A stretch of 64,000 nt of DNA from Zhengella sedimenti (lineage in GTDB: Bacteria; Pseudomonadota; Alphaproteobacteria; Rhizobiales; Rhizobiaceae). Location of the stretch: assembly GCF_046506625.1 (NCBI RefSeq), contig NZ_JBKFFP010000005.1:325391-389390 (forward strand), written 5' to 3'. The position numbers and the translations under genes were made by a program. The notes beneath the pieces were generated by a model. It was not told where the DNA came from. It was given only the letters and a program-made list of their open reading frames with translations, and searched no databases. This document shows, in pieces, positions 34,457-45,501 of the stretch; positions within the stretch are counted from its first letter, which is position 1, and every line of letters begins with the position of its first letter.

Positions 34457-35086
34457 ATGAGGGACCCCGTCGAAACCGCCATGAACCTCGTGCCCATGGT
34501 CGTGGAGCAGACCAACCGCGGCGAACGCGCCTATGACATCTTTTCGCGCCTCCTGAAGGAGCGGATCATCTTCATCACCGGCCCCATCGAGGACGGCATG
34601 GCGACGCTCGTCTGCGCCCAGCTCCTTTTCCTGGAGGCGGAGAACCCGAAGAAGGAAATCTCCCTCTACATCAATTCGCCGGGCGGCGTCGTGACCTCCG
34701 GCATGGCCATCTACGACACGATGCAGTTCATCAAGCCTGCGGTCTCCACGCTGTGCATCGGCCAGGCCGCCTCCATGGGGTCGCTGCTGCTCTGCGCGGG
34801 CCACAAGGACATGCGCTTTGCCACGCCGAACGCGCGCATCATGGTGCACCAGCCTTCCGGCGGCTTCTCCGGCCAGGCCTCCGACATCGAGCGCCATGCC
34901 CAGGACATCATCAAGCTGAAGCGGCGCCTGAACGAGGTGTATGTCACGCATACGGGCAATGACTACGAGACCGTCGAGAAGACGCTCGACCGCGACCACT
35001 TCATGACCGCCGATGAGGCGAAGGGATGGGGTCTCATCGATCGTGTCATCACCAACCGCGAGGCGGTGGAAGGCGCGGGCGCGTAA
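34457..35086 (+). CDS. clpP: ATP-dependent Clp protease proteolytic subunit
   Basis: 209 residues. Serine protease with Ser106 (GQAASMGS), His131 (MVHQPSGG) and the Asp in the ETLDRDHF-like segment. N-terminus MRDPVETAMNLVPMVVEQTN matches rhizobial ClpP. ATG 34457 is 9 bases after AAGGAAG; ATG 34448 is too close to it and ATG 34403 lacks SD. It forms a tetradecamer working with ClpX, encoded 267 bases downstream. Confidence 0.96.
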   Translation: MRDPVETAMNLVPMVVEQTNRGERAYDIFSRLLKERIIFITGPIEDGMATLVCAQLLFLEAENPKKEISLYINSPGGVVTSGMAIYDTMQFIKPAVSTLCIGQAASMGSLLLCAGHKDMRFATPNARIMVHQPSGGFSGQASDIERHAQDIIKLKRRLNEVYVTHTGNDYETVEKTLDRDHFMTADEAKGWGLIDRVITNREAVEGAGA

Positions 35087-35353
35087 GCGCCAAGCCCGCC
35101 TTACGCGCGGGCCGCCGGCGCGGCACGGGCACAAAGCGAGGCCGGATGCTGGCAATTGCCACCAAACCGCCTACGTTAAGTATATGTTGAAACCGTGGGC
35201 ATTAGGTTTCATGGTTGATTTGCGGGTCATTGCCGGGTTCCGGATTTTATGTTTGGCTCGCTGGAATGGTGATTCCGGATCGTGGTCTTGCCGTTCCGGT
35301 TTGTTGGCGGAATGGGCGGACATCCTGAAGGAACGCTCGGAAGGACAGGTGAC

Positions 35354-36628
35354 ATGAGCAAAGTCAGCGGCAACGGCGGCGATTCCAAGAACACGCTTTA
35401 CTGCTCGTTCTGCGGCAAGAGCCAGCACGAGGTGCGCAAGCTGATCGCCGGGCCGACGGTGTTCATCTGCGATGAATGCGTCGAACTGTGCATGGACATC
35501 ATCCGCGAGGAGAACAAGTCCTCGATGGTGAAGTCGTCCGAGGGCGTGCCGACGCCGCAGGAAATCCTCGACGTGCTAGACGATTACGTGATCGGCCAGA
35601 AGCATGCCAAGCGCGTTCTCTCGGTGGCCGTCCACAATCACTACAAGCGTCTCGCCCACGCCCAGAAGAACCAGGACGTGGAACTGGCCAAGTCCAACAT
35701 CCTGCTGATCGGGCCCACCGGTTGCGGCAAGACGCTGCTGGCCCAGACGCTGGCGCGAATCATCGACGTTCCCTTCACCATGGCCGACGCCACCACGCTG
35801 ACCGAGGCGGGCTATGTGGGCGAGGATGTCGAGAACATCATCCTGAAGCTGCTCCAGTCCGCCGACTACAATGTCGAGCGCGCCCAGCGCGGCATTGTCT
35901 ATATCGACGAGATCGACAAGATCTCGCGCAAGTCGGACAACCCGTCCATCACGCGCGACGTGTCGGGCGAAGGCGTGCAGCAGGCGCTGCTCAAGATCAT
36001 GGAAGGCACCGTCGCCTCCGTGCCGCCCCAGGGCGGGCGCAAGCATCCCCAGCAGGAATTCCTGCAGGTCGACACCTCCAACATCCTGTTCATCTGTGGC
36101 GGCGCGTTCGCCGGCCTGGACAAGATCATTTCCGATCGCGGCCGCAAGACGTCCATCGGTTTCGGCGCCAGCGTCGAGAACCCGGAGGACCGCCGCACCG
36201 GCGAACTGTTCCGTCTCGTGGAGCCGGAAGACCTGTTGAAGTTCGGTCTCATCCCCGAATTCGTCGGCCGCCTGCCGGTGCTTGCCACCCTGGAGGACCT
36301 CGACGAGGACGCGCTCATCCAGATCCTGTCGGAGCCGAAAAACGCCCTGGTCAAGCAGTATCAGCGCCTGTTCGAAATGGAGAACGTGGAACTGACCTTC
36401 CACGAGGACGCGCTGCGCGCCATCGCCCGCAAGGCCATCGACCGCAAGACCGGCGCCCGCGGCCTTCGCTCCATCATGGAGGCCATCCTGCTTGACACCA
36501 TGTTCGAACTGCCCTCGCTGGAAGGCGTGCAGGAAGTGGTGATTTCCGACGAGGTCGTGGCCGGCAATGCCCGTCCGCTCTACATCTATGCCGAGCGCGA
36601 GGAGGCCAAGGGCAAGACCTCTGCCTGA
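35354..36628 (+). CDS. clpX: ATP-dependent Clp protease ATP-binding subunit ClpX
   Basis: AAA+ unfoldase feeding ClpP. 424 residues. Zinc-binding domain with Cys17, Cys20, Cys39 and Cys42; Walker A GPTGCGKT (120-127), Walker B IVYIDEIDK; the ClpP-contact loop region follows (AFAGLDKIISDRG precedes it). ATG 35354 after AAGGACAGGTGAC; the open frame upstream from 35282 is not family-like. The 267-base gap to clpP suggests its own promoter, with a candidate -10 (TATATG) near 35180 but no clear -35. Confidence 0.97.
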   Translation: MSKVSGNGGDSKNTLYCSFCGKSQHEVRKLIAGPTVFICDECVELCMDIIREENKSSMVKSSEGVPTPQEILDVLDDYVIGQKHAKRVLSVAVHNHYKRLAHAQKNQDVELAKSNILLIGPTGCGKTLLAQTLARIIDVPFTMADATTLTEAGYVGEDVENIILKLLQSADYNVERAQRGIVYIDEIDKISRKSDNPSITRDVSGEGVQQALLKIMEGTVASVPPQGGRKHPQQEFLQVDTSNILFICGGAFAGLDKIISDRGRKTSIGFGASVENPEDRRTGELFRLVEPEDLLKFGLIPEFVGRLPVLATLEDLDEDALIQILSEPKNALVKQYQRLFEMENVELTFHEDALRAIARKAIDRKTGARGLRSIMEAILLDTMFELPSLEGVQEVVISDEVVAGNARPLYIYAEREEAKGKTSA

Positions 36629-36654
36629 TGGCTGTCCAGCCGGCTGGAACGCGG

Positions 36655-36681
36655 AAGGCGGGCCGGGAAGGTCCGCCTTTT
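36655..36681 (+). terminator. intrinsic terminator of clpX
   Basis: AAGGCGG (36655-36661) / CCGCCTT (36673-36679) followed by TT, 27 bases after the clpX stop. Confidence 0.6.
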
Positions 36682-36780
36682 CCTGTGGTTTCGGCCACGA
36701 AACGGCAGCGGTCGGCCGTGCATGAATTGGCGCGTGAACCGCGCCGGGTTAGTGTCGGAAACCGTGCGTATGTGCGTTGC

Positions 36781-36811
36781 CTTGAAAACAGGGCGCGCGT
36801 TCTCCACCTAA
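36781..36811 (+). promoter_or_regulatory. candidate heat-shock (sigma32-like) promoter of lon
   Basis: CTTGAAAA (36781-36788) followed after about 13 bases by CTCCACCTA. This resembles the alphaproteobacterial sigma32 pattern CTTGAAA plus a C-rich -10 (CCCAT-type), about 115 bases before lon, a heat-shock gene in many species. Confidence 0.45.
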
Positions 36812-36926
36812 GTCTCGAGGGCCGGATTTTCCCGGTCTCGATGGACGCAGGAAGCCCGCTGCCACAAATGAAGGGGCGGCTTGGAGCGTTGCAGCAAGGC
36901 CCGCAAGGAGCCAGGAAGGAAAAGAC

Positions 36927-39350
<2,424 letters not shown>

Positions 39351-39379
39351 AGTTGGCTGCAAGGCCGATTTGACGAAAA

Positions 39380-39403
39380 GCCGGGTCCCTGACCCGGTTT
39401 TTT
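39380..39403 (+). terminator. intrinsic terminator of lon
   Basis: CCGGGTC-CCT-GACCCGG stem-loop (39381-39397) followed by T6. Confidence 0.88.
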
Positions 39404-39546
39404 GTTTGAGAACCCCAGAAAACCGGGGATTTGCGGCACTGCTTATACGTTTTCTGCTTGTTTGGCGGCCACATCTGCCTAAGGTCCTGCGCAGCCGGTT
39501 GAGTCGTATTCCCGGTAGAGGACCACTAACGACAAAGGGACTTTCA

Positions 39547-39819
39547 ATGAACAAGAACGAACTTGTTGCCGCGGTTGCGGAAAAAGCGGGTCTTTCCAAG
39601 GCTGACGCGCAGTCGGCGACCGATGCGGTTTTCGATGCCATCACCGCGGAACTGAAGAACGGCGGCGACGTGCGCCTCGTCGGCTTCGGCAATTTCTCCG
39701 TATCGCGCCGCGAGGCGACGACGGGCCGCAATCCGCAGACCGGCAAGGCTGTCGAGATTCCGGCACGCAACGTGCCGAAGTTCTCCGCCGGCAAGGGCCT
39801 CAAGGACGCTGTCAACTGA
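39547..39819 (+). CDS. hupB: DNA-binding protein HU
   Basis: 90 residues. MNKNELVAAVAEKAGLSKAD, then VRLVGFGNFSVSRREATTGR and NPQTGKAVEIPA, the HU/IHF arm with the intercalating Pro. Acts as homodimeric nucleoid protein. AAAGGGA lies eight bases before the ATG. The frame open from 39226 is just lon 3' sequence in another frame. Own promoter between the lon terminator and 39540 is implied. Confidence 0.97.
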   Translation: MNKNELVAAVAEKAGLSKADAQSATDAVFDAITAELKNGGDVRLVGFGNFSVSRREATTGRNPQTGKAVEIPARNVPKFSAGKGLKDAVN

Positions 39820-39844
39820 CGTTCTTCCGTCACGGTCGACCTGA

Positions 39845-39874
39845 AAACCCGGCACTGCTTGCGCCGGGTTTTTT
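39845..39874 (+). terminator. intrinsic terminator of hupB
   Basis: AACCCGGC (39846-39853) / GCCGGGTT (39863-39870) followed by T4, 26 bases after the stop. Confidence 0.85.
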
Positions 39875-39961
39875 CTTGCCCGCAGGGAGGAACCTCCATT
39901 GCAAGCCTTGCCGCTTTTCGGTCCAATGGCGACGGAGCGGACAGGAAAGGCGGTGCTCGGA

Positions 39962-41674
39962 ATGACGGGTGGTGAACTGGCGAGACGTATCAGGCAGGGG
40001 CAGGGCGCTGCCAGGGCCGATCTGGTTCTGAAGGGGGGCCGTCTGTTCGATCTCGTCTCGGGCGAATTGCTGGAGGGCGACATCGCCATCTGCGGCGACA
40101 TGATCGTCGGCACCTGCGCGTCCTACGAGGGCGAGCGCGAGATCGACATTTCCGGGCGGATCGTCGTGCCCGGCTTCATCGACACCCATCTCCATGTTGA
40201 AAGCTCGCTCGTCACGCCCTTCGAATTCGACCGCTGCGTCCTGCCGCGCGGCGTGACGACGGCGATCTGCGATCCCCACGAGATTGCCAATGTCGCCGGC
40301 GCCGAGGGCATCCGCTACTTCCTGGAATGCGCCGGGCGCGTGGCCATGGACCTGCGCGTGCAACTGTCAAGCTGCGTGCCCTCCACGGAAATGGAAACGG
40401 CCGGTGCGCGGCTGGAGGCCGCCGATCTCGTGCCGTTCATGGATCATCCCAAGGTCATCGGCCTCGCCGAGTTCATGAACTATCCCGGAGTGCTTGCCTG
40501 CGATCCCGCCTGCATGGCCAAGTTGGAGGCTTTCGGCGATCGTCACAAGGACGGCCACGCGCCTCTGGTGCGCGGCCTTCCGCTCAATGGCTACCTGGCC
40601 GCGGGCATCCGAACCGACCATGAAACGACCACGGCCGCCGAAGCGCTGGAAAAACTGTCCAAGGGCATGCACATCCTCATTCGGGAAGGCTCCGTGTCGA
40701 GGGATCTCGATGCGCTGATGCCGGTCATCACGGAGCGGAACTCGCCCTTCATCGCCCTGTGCACCGATGACCGCAATCCGCTCGACATCGCCGAGCACGG
40801 CCATCTCGACTACATGATCCGCCACGCGATTGCCTGCGGCGCGCCGCCGCTTGCCGTCTATCGCGCCGCTTCCATCTCGGCCGCCCGCGCCTTCCGCATG
40901 CATGACCGGGGGCTGGTCGCGCCCGGCTGGCGGGCCGATCTCGTGGTGCTCGACAGCCTGGAGGGCTGCAACGCGCAGATCGTCCTCTCGGCGGGCCGCC
41001 TCGTCGATGATGCCCTGTTTGCCGCGCGCGACAATGTCGAACCGGTCGCCCGCTCGTCGGTCAAGGCGCGGCGCATCGGCGCCGATGATCTTGTCCACCG
41101 CGCCAATACGGCCGAAACCCATGTCATCGGCATCGAACCGGGCAAGATCATCACGCAGCATCTGGTCGAGGACATGGTCCCGGACGGCGGCGTGAAGCGG
41201 GCCGATCCCGGGCGCGACCTTGCCAAGATCGCGGTGATCGAACGCCATGGAAAGAATGGCAACCGGGCGACGGGTTTCGTGCGCGGCTTCGGCCTGAATC
41301 ATGGCGCCATAGGTTCCACCATCTGCCACGATCACCACAATATCGCGGTCGTCGGGATCAATGACGGCGACATGGCGCTGGCCGCCAACCGGCTTGGCGA
41401 GATCGAGGGCGGTTTCGTCGTGGTGCGTGACGGTCATGTCATGGCGGAAGTGGCGCTGCCCGTCGCCGGCCTGATGAGCCTGAAGCCCTTCGAGGCGGTG
41501 CGCGACGAACTCGTCGTGCTTCGCGCGGCTGCCCGCGGCCTTGGCGTGACGCTGGAGGAGCCTTTCCTGCAACTGGCCTTTCTCGCGCTGCCGGTGATCC
41601 CGCATCTCAAGATCACCGATCGCGGGATGGTGGATGTCGACCGCTTCGAACTGATCGCCTCGCCGGGCCAATAG
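39962..41674 (+). CDS. ade: adenine deaminase
   Basis: Converts adenine to hypoxanthine in purine salvage. 570 residues from ATG 39962. Amidohydrolase metal site: VVPGFIDTHLHVESS, ICDPHEIANV; then RTDHETTTAAEALEKL and LCTDDRNPLDI, and the C-terminal ade domain NHGAIGSTICHDHHNIAVVG. The N-terminus MTGGELARRI aligns with rhizobial Ade. However, a TTG at 39899 stands seven bases after GGGAGGAA, a much better SD, and would add 21 residues, so the true start is open. It directly follows the hupB terminator. Confidence 0.93.
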   Translation: MTGGELARRIRQGQGAARADLVLKGGRLFDLVSGELLEGDIAICGDMIVGTCASYEGEREIDISGRIVVPGFIDTHLHVESSLVTPFEFDRCVLPRGVTTAICDPHEIANVAGAEGIRYFLECAGRVAMDLRVQLSSCVPSTEMETAGARLEAADLVPFMDHPKVIGLAEFMNYPGVLACDPACMAKLEAFGDRHKDGHAPLVRGLPLNGYLAAGIRTDHETTTAAEALEKLSKGMHILIREGSVSRDLDALMPVITERNSPFIALCTDDRNPLDIAEHGHLDYMIRHAIACGAPPLAVYRAASISAARAFRMHDRGLVAPGWRADLVVLDSLEGCNAQIVLSAGRLVDDALFAARDNVEPVARSSVKARRIGADDLVHRANTAETHVIGIEPGKIITQHLVEDMVPDGGVKRADPGRDLAKIAVIERHGKNGNRATGFVRGFGLNHGAIGSTICHDHHNIAVVGINDGDMALAANRLGEIEGGFVVVRDGHVMAEVALPVAGLMSLKPFEAVRDELVVLRAAARGLGVTLEEPFLQLAFLALPVIPHLKITDRGMVDVDRFELIASPGQ

Positions 41675-41904
41675 GGACATCGCGCGTGATGCAACGCATG
41701 GATCGAGCGGATGTGAACAGGCGATCAGAGACCTGTTTGCCGCCGTGCCCCTGACGGGCATTTCCGTGGCCGGGCCGGCTCGGCATGGTTCCGCGAGCCC
41801 TCCCGCAGCATGCCACCTCGTACTCCCGGAGACATCAGAGGCCGTATGGCACGTGGTTTTCCCGGTCGCCTCGGCGTGCAGTCGCATCTTGCTTTATCTA
41901 TTTA

Positions 41905-41920
41905 ATCGAGTATTCTCGAT
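41905..41920 (+). promoter_or_regulatory. candidate ArsR operator
   Basis: Perfect inverted repeat ATCGAG-TATT-CTCGAT, ending two bases before the arsR ATG. A -10-like TATTTAAT lies just upstream (41898-41906). ArsR-type repressors bind such dyads at or just after the promoter. Confidence 0.55.
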
Positions 41921-41922
41921 AT

Positions 41923-42255
41923 ATGGATATGAATCAGGCCCTCTTCGCCTTCTCCGCCTTGAGCCAGCAGACCCGGCTGGAGGTTTTCCGGCTGCTGATC
42001 CGCGCCGGGGCGGGTGGCATGGCTGCCGGCGAGATCGGCGAGGCGTTGGGCGTGCGCCAGAACACCATGTCGACCAACCTGAACATCCTGCTTCGCGCCG
42101 GGCTGGTGCGCACCGCCCGCGAAGGCCGGTCCGTTCGCTACTTCGCCGATTTCGAGGGGATCCGGGGCCTGCTCGCCTTCCTGATGGAAGATTGTTGCGG
42201 CGGTGCGCCGGAACTCTGCGAGCCTGTTCTGGAAGCCATTGCCTGCGATTGCTGA
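41923..42255 (+). CDS. arsR: ArsR family metalloregulator
   Basis: 110 residues, winged helix: FSALSQQTRLEVFRLLIRAG, GEIGEALGVRQNTMSTNLNI (recognition helix), ARSVRYF-like wing (GRSVRYFADF). The C-terminus has Cys pairs (MEDCCGG, ELCEP, ACDC) that could bind As(III), unlike the classic CVC in the recognition helix. No SD before ATG 41923 and an operator ends two bases upstream, so the mRNA may be leaderless. First gene of the ars operon; arsC follows after ten bases. Confidence 0.92.
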   Translation: MDMNQALFAFSALSQQTRLEVFRLLIRAGAGGMAAGEIGEALGVRQNTMSTNLNILLRAGLVRTAREGRSVRYFADFEGIRGLLAFLMEDCCGGAPELCEPVLEAIACDC

Positions 42256-42265
42256 GGAGAGACCC

Positions 42266-42781
42266 ATGTCCGGCAAGACCTTCAACGTGCTTTTCCTGTG
42301 CACCGGCAATTCGGCACGGTCGATCCTTGCCGAAGCCATACTCAACCGCGAGGGGGCAGGCCGGTTCCGGGCCTTCTCCGCCGGCTCCCATCCCAAGGGC
42401 GACGTCCATCCCCGGGCCATCAGGCTCCTTGACCAGATGAACCACGACACATCCTTCGCGCGCTCCAAGGACTGGGCGGAATTTGCCGCACCCGGCGCGC
42501 CGGTCATGGATTTCGTGTTCACCGTCTGCGACAACGCCGCGAAGGAGGCCTGCCCCGTGTGGCCCGGCCAGCCCATGTCGGCCCATTGGGGCGTGCCCGA
42601 TCCGGCCGCCGTGGAGGGCACCGAAACCGAAGTCGCGCTGGCCTTCGCCGAAACCTACCGGATGCTGACCCAGCGCATCTCGATATTCTGTTCGCTGCCG
42701 CTTTCCAGCATCGACAGGCTGTCGCTGCAGAAACGGCTCGACCAGATCGGAAGGACCACGGCCCCGGAAGAAAACGCATGA
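42266..42781 (+). CDS. arsC: arsenate reductase, low-molecular-weight phosphatase type
   Basis: 171 residues. LMW-PTP fold with the P-loop LCTGNSARS (Cys12, Arg18), the Asp region VFTVCDNAAKEACPVWPG with further redox cysteines, and AHWGVPDPA. This is the thioredoxin-linked arsenate reductase class. ATG 42266 after GAGGAGAG. Its TGA overlaps the next ATG, coupling it to a second, unrelated reductase. Confidence 0.94.
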   Translation: MSGKTFNVLFLCTGNSARSILAEAILNREGAGRFRAFSAGSHPKGDVHPRAIRLLDQMNHDTSFARSKDWAEFAAPGAPVMDFVFTVCDNAAKEACPVWPGQPMSAHWGVPDPAAVEGTETEVALAFAETYRMLTQRISIFCSLPLSSIDRLSLQKRLDQIGRTTAPEENA

Positions 42782-43188
42782 CGGTCGTCATCCACCACAA
42801 CCCCGGCTGCGGCACGTCGCGCAACACGCTGGAGATGATCCGCGCCTCGGGCGTGGAACCGGTCGTCATCGAGTATCTGAAGACCGGTTGGACACGGCCG
42901 CAATTGCTGGCACTGTTTGCCGGCGCGGGCCTGACGCCGCGCACCGCCCTGCGGGTGAGCAAGTCGCCCGCCGAGGCGCTTGGCCTGACCGGCCCGGACG
43001 TGAGCGACGAGACCATCCTGCAGGCGATGCTGGAGCATCCGGTTCTCGTCAACCGGCCCATCGTGGTTTCCCGCAAGGGCATCCGGTTGTGCCGGCCGTC
43101 CGAGACGGTGCTTGAGATCCTCGACAACCCCGATATCGGCACCTTCGCCAAGGAAGATGGCGAGATCATCAGGACGAAAGGCGCGTAG
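42778..43188 (+). CDS. arsC: arsenate reductase, glutaredoxin-dependent type
   Basis: 136 residues, thioredoxin-fold ArsC/Spx family. Catalytic Cys11 in HHNPGCGTSRNTLEMI, then YLKTGWTRPQL and VNRPIVVSRKGIRLCRPSE, the Arg residues that bind arsenate. It uses glutathione/glutaredoxin. ATG overlaps the previous stop. Two mechanistically different arsenate reductases are thus encoded side by side. Confidence 0.95.
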   Translation: MTVVIHHNPGCGTSRNTLEMIRASGVEPVVIEYLKTGWTRPQLLALFAGAGLTPRTALRVSKSPAEALGLTGPDVSDETILQAMLEHPVLVNRPIVVSRKGIRLCRPSETVLEILDNPDIGTFAKEDGEIIRTKGA

Positions 43189-43191
43189 GCC

Positions 43192-43920
43192 GTGACGAAT
43201 AACATGCTTGAGCACGACCTGCCCAATGTCGATTTCTCGCAGATGCAGCCGGTGGACGCGGCCTGCCTGAAAAGCGCCGATGATCCCGGCCATGCGCCGC
43301 GCATCCTGCTGCTCTACGGGTCGCTGAGAACACGGTCCTTCTCCCGCCTCGTGGCGCTGGAGGCCGAACGGTTGCTCAGGTGGCATGGCTGCGAGACCCG
43401 CATCTTCGATCCGCGCGGCCTGCCGCTGCCCGATGCCGAGGAGCCCGACCACCCGAAGGTGAAGGAACTGCGTGATCTCGCCACCTGGGCGGAGGGCATG
43501 GTGTGGGTGTCGCCCGAGCGCCATGGCGCCATGACCGGCATCATGAAGGCGCAGATCGACTGGATCCCGCTGGCGCTGGGCGCTGTGCGCCCGACGCAGG
43601 GCAAGACGCTGGCCGTCATGCAGGTCTGCGGCGGTTCGCAGAGCTTCAATGCCGTCAACCAGATGCGGGTGCTGGGGCGCTGGATGCGCATGGTCACCAT
43701 TCCCAACCAGTCCTCGGTGGCCAAGGCCTTCATGGAGTTCGACGCCAACGACCGCATGAAGCCGTCGGCCTACTACAACCGCATCGTCGACGTGATCGAG
43801 GAACTGGTGAAGTTCACCTGGATGGTGCGCGGCCGCTTGGCCTGTCTCGTCGACCGCTATTCCGAACGGGTGGAAAGCGCGGCCGAACTTTCCAGGCGGG
43901 TGAACCAGCGCTCGATATGA
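43192..43920 (+). CDS. arsH: ArsH, NADPH-dependent FMN reductase / organoarsenical oxidase
   Basis: 242 residues. Flavodoxin-like fold: RILLLYGSLRTRSFSRLVAL (FMN phosphate loop), RIFDPRGLPLPDAEEPDHPK, WVSPERHGAMTGIMKAQIDW. ArsH oxidises trivalent methylarsenicals and aromatic arsenicals. Start GTG 43192, three bases after the arsC stop; ATG 43204 is possible. Last gene of the operon; no arsB, acr3, aqpS or arsM follows. Confidence 0.95.
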   Translation: MTNNMLEHDLPNVDFSQMQPVDAACLKSADDPGHAPRILLLYGSLRTRSFSRLVALEAERLLRWHGCETRIFDPRGLPLPDAEEPDHPKVKELRDLATWAEGMVWVSPERHGAMTGIMKAQIDWIPLALGAVRPTQGKTLAVMQVCGGSQSFNAVNQMRVLGRWMRMVTIPNQSSVAKAFMEFDANDRMKPSAYYNRIVDVIEELVKFTWMVRGRLACLVDRYSERVESAAELSRRVNQRSI

Positions 43921-44318
43921 CCCGGAAGCGGCTTTGCATCACGCCGCCTCGTTGCCATGGCTGGCCTGGAACGTTCGCGCGGCCCGTCCCGAACGCCTGC
44001 TCGTCCGGATGCAGGCGCGGAAGGTCCTGGATGGCCACCAAGGCAGGACGGCTGAGTGTCGCGGTTTCATGCGACCTGTTCTTCCCGCACATGGCATCCG
44101 GTGTGCAGCAGGAAAAATCGTGATGCACACAATGCGTGCAAGGAGTGATGCGACCTGGAAATCTGCGGCATCCGGCGGGTCGAAACATCTCGGCCTATGC
44201 CTTCATCAGGACGCGCCGCAGCAACTGCACCCGTCTGAGCGTCGGGGCGGGATCGAGGCTCAAGAATGGGAAAAACCCCTTTCAAGTCAACCGTTTTCAG
44301 CGATATCAAGGGGTTGGG
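43921..44318. other. gene-free stretch after arsH
   Basis: No supportable gene. It contains a 17-base dyad TGCAC-ACAATGC-GTGCA at 44124-44140 of unknown meaning. Base composition is still GC-rich up to about 44260. Confidence 0.5.
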
Positions 44319-44345
44319 TGGTGGGCGGTGAGAGACTCGAACTCG
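44319..44345 (-). tRNA. 3'-terminal tRNA fragment (attachment-site remnant, not a functional tRNA)
   Basis: On the minus strand the bases read GAGTTCGAGTCTC (T-arm, one mismatch), then TCACCGCCC and ACCA: T-loop, 3' acceptor strand, discriminator and CCA of a tRNA. The 5' half (anticodon and D arms) is missing; to the right the sequence turns into AT-rich unrelated DNA. This is the usual footprint of integration into a tRNA 3' end. The parent tRNA is not in the window. Confidence 0.55.
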
Positions 44346-44680
44346 CTCGTAGTCTTTCCAAGTTATTGAAATAAAAAACTAATAAGTGAACGCTGATCCT
44401 CGACTTTGTAGCATTGGAATGGGCAGAAAAATGGGTTGAGGATCGGCTCCGGTAACCTTGGCTGCTGTCGGACGGGTGGCTGTCGCTTGGGGCTTAGAGC
44501 AAAATTCAATCCGGGTCATATCCGGTTGCCTCGAAATAGTCCCGGCATTCGTCGGGGTGGCGCGGGATATTCTTTTTTTTTTGAATGTTGCGCTCTGCCT
44601 TGAGCTTCGTGCCTTCCTTGGGCAGCCGGGCAAGTCCAATGCCCCGTATCAGGTGGCGGTCACCTATTCAGCGCTGTTGC
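44346..44680. other. AT-rich gene-free stretch
   Basis: Markedly lower GC than the flanks, with runs such as AAATAAAAAACTAATAAG and a T9-10 tract near 44571-44581. No ORF with coding character; nothing else recognised. Confidence 0.5.
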
Positions 44681-45499
44681 CTAATCCCTTTGGCGGGGCA
44701 TTCCCGAGTGCGTCCATTCGACGGCCTTGAGGTCCCGTTCCGCGCTCAAGGCGGCTTCTGTCAGGAACTTTGTCGATGACCAGCCACCGTCGACGGCCAG
44801 GACCTGGCCGTTGATCCAGCCGGATTCGGGGGAGGACAGGAACCAGACGGCCTGCGCCACGTCTTCAGGGGTACCCCAGCGGCCGGCCGGCGTCATGTCG
44901 TAGTTCATGCGGCGGAAGCCCTCGACCTCCAGACGGTGATAGGTCATAGGCGTCGGGATTACGCCTGGGGCGACAATGTTGGAACGGATTCCGGCGGAGC
45001 CATACTGGCAGGCCATGTGCGATGTCAGCCCGTGCAGGCCGGCCTTGGCCGCCGAATAGGCGCCGCCGCGCAAGCCGCCGACAAGGGCGTAGGTGGACGA
45101 GATGTTCACGATCGTGGCCTCGTCTCCAAAGACGGTCAGGGCCTCGCGCGCGAAGCGAAACGGGGCACGCAGCATCAGGTTGAGAAAACGGTCCAGCATC
45201 GCATCATCGGTGGAATGGACGGGTTCCGGGCTGCCTTCTCCGGCATTGTTGACCAGATGATCGAGCCTTCCAAAGACTTCGATGGCATGGGTCACGGCGC
45301 GCTTCGGCGCGTCATCATCCATGATGTCGAGCGCGATGGCGGAAAACGGCGCGCCGGTGTCCTTGCAGGTATCTGCCGCCGCAGCCAGCTTTTCCGGGTC
45401 GCGGCCGACCCCGACGACGGCAACGCCTTTGGAGAGGAAAAGCCGCGCGGTCGCGAGGCCGATACCGCTCGATGCTCCGGTGATCAGGGCTACACGCAT
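44681..45499 (-). CDS. SDR family oxidoreductase
   Basis: 272 residues from ATG 45499. Classical SDR: TGASSGIGLATARLF, LDHLVNNAGEG, catalytic Ser in NISSTYALVGG and YSAAKAG (Tyr, Lys), then IRSNIVAPGVIPTPMT and VDGGWSS at the end. Three ATGs in a row overlap the upstream stop; the third has the best distance from AAAGGA. Last gene of the minus-strand catabolic operon; a 3-hydroxyacyl-CoA or related alcohol dehydrogenase role is inferred from context. Confidence 0.9.
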   Translation of the reverse strand: MRVALITGASSGIGLATARLFLSKGVAVVGVGRDPEKLAAAADTCKDTGAPFSAIALDIMDDDAPKRAVTHAIEVFGRLDHLVNNAGEGSPEPVHSTDDAMLDRFLNLMLRAPFRFAREALTVFGDEATIVNISSTYALVGGLRGGAYSAAKAGLHGLTSHMACQYGSAGIRSNIVAPGVIPTPMTYHRLEVEGFRRMNYDMTPAGRWGTPEDVAQAVWFLSSPESGWINGQVLAVDGGWSSTKFLTEAALSAERDLKAVEWTHSGMPRQRD

Positions 45500-45501
45500 C
45501 A

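Noticed and set aside
44319..44345. Functional tRNA gene
   Set aside because: Only the T-arm and 3' acceptor strand are present; no anticodon or D arm exists on the right side.
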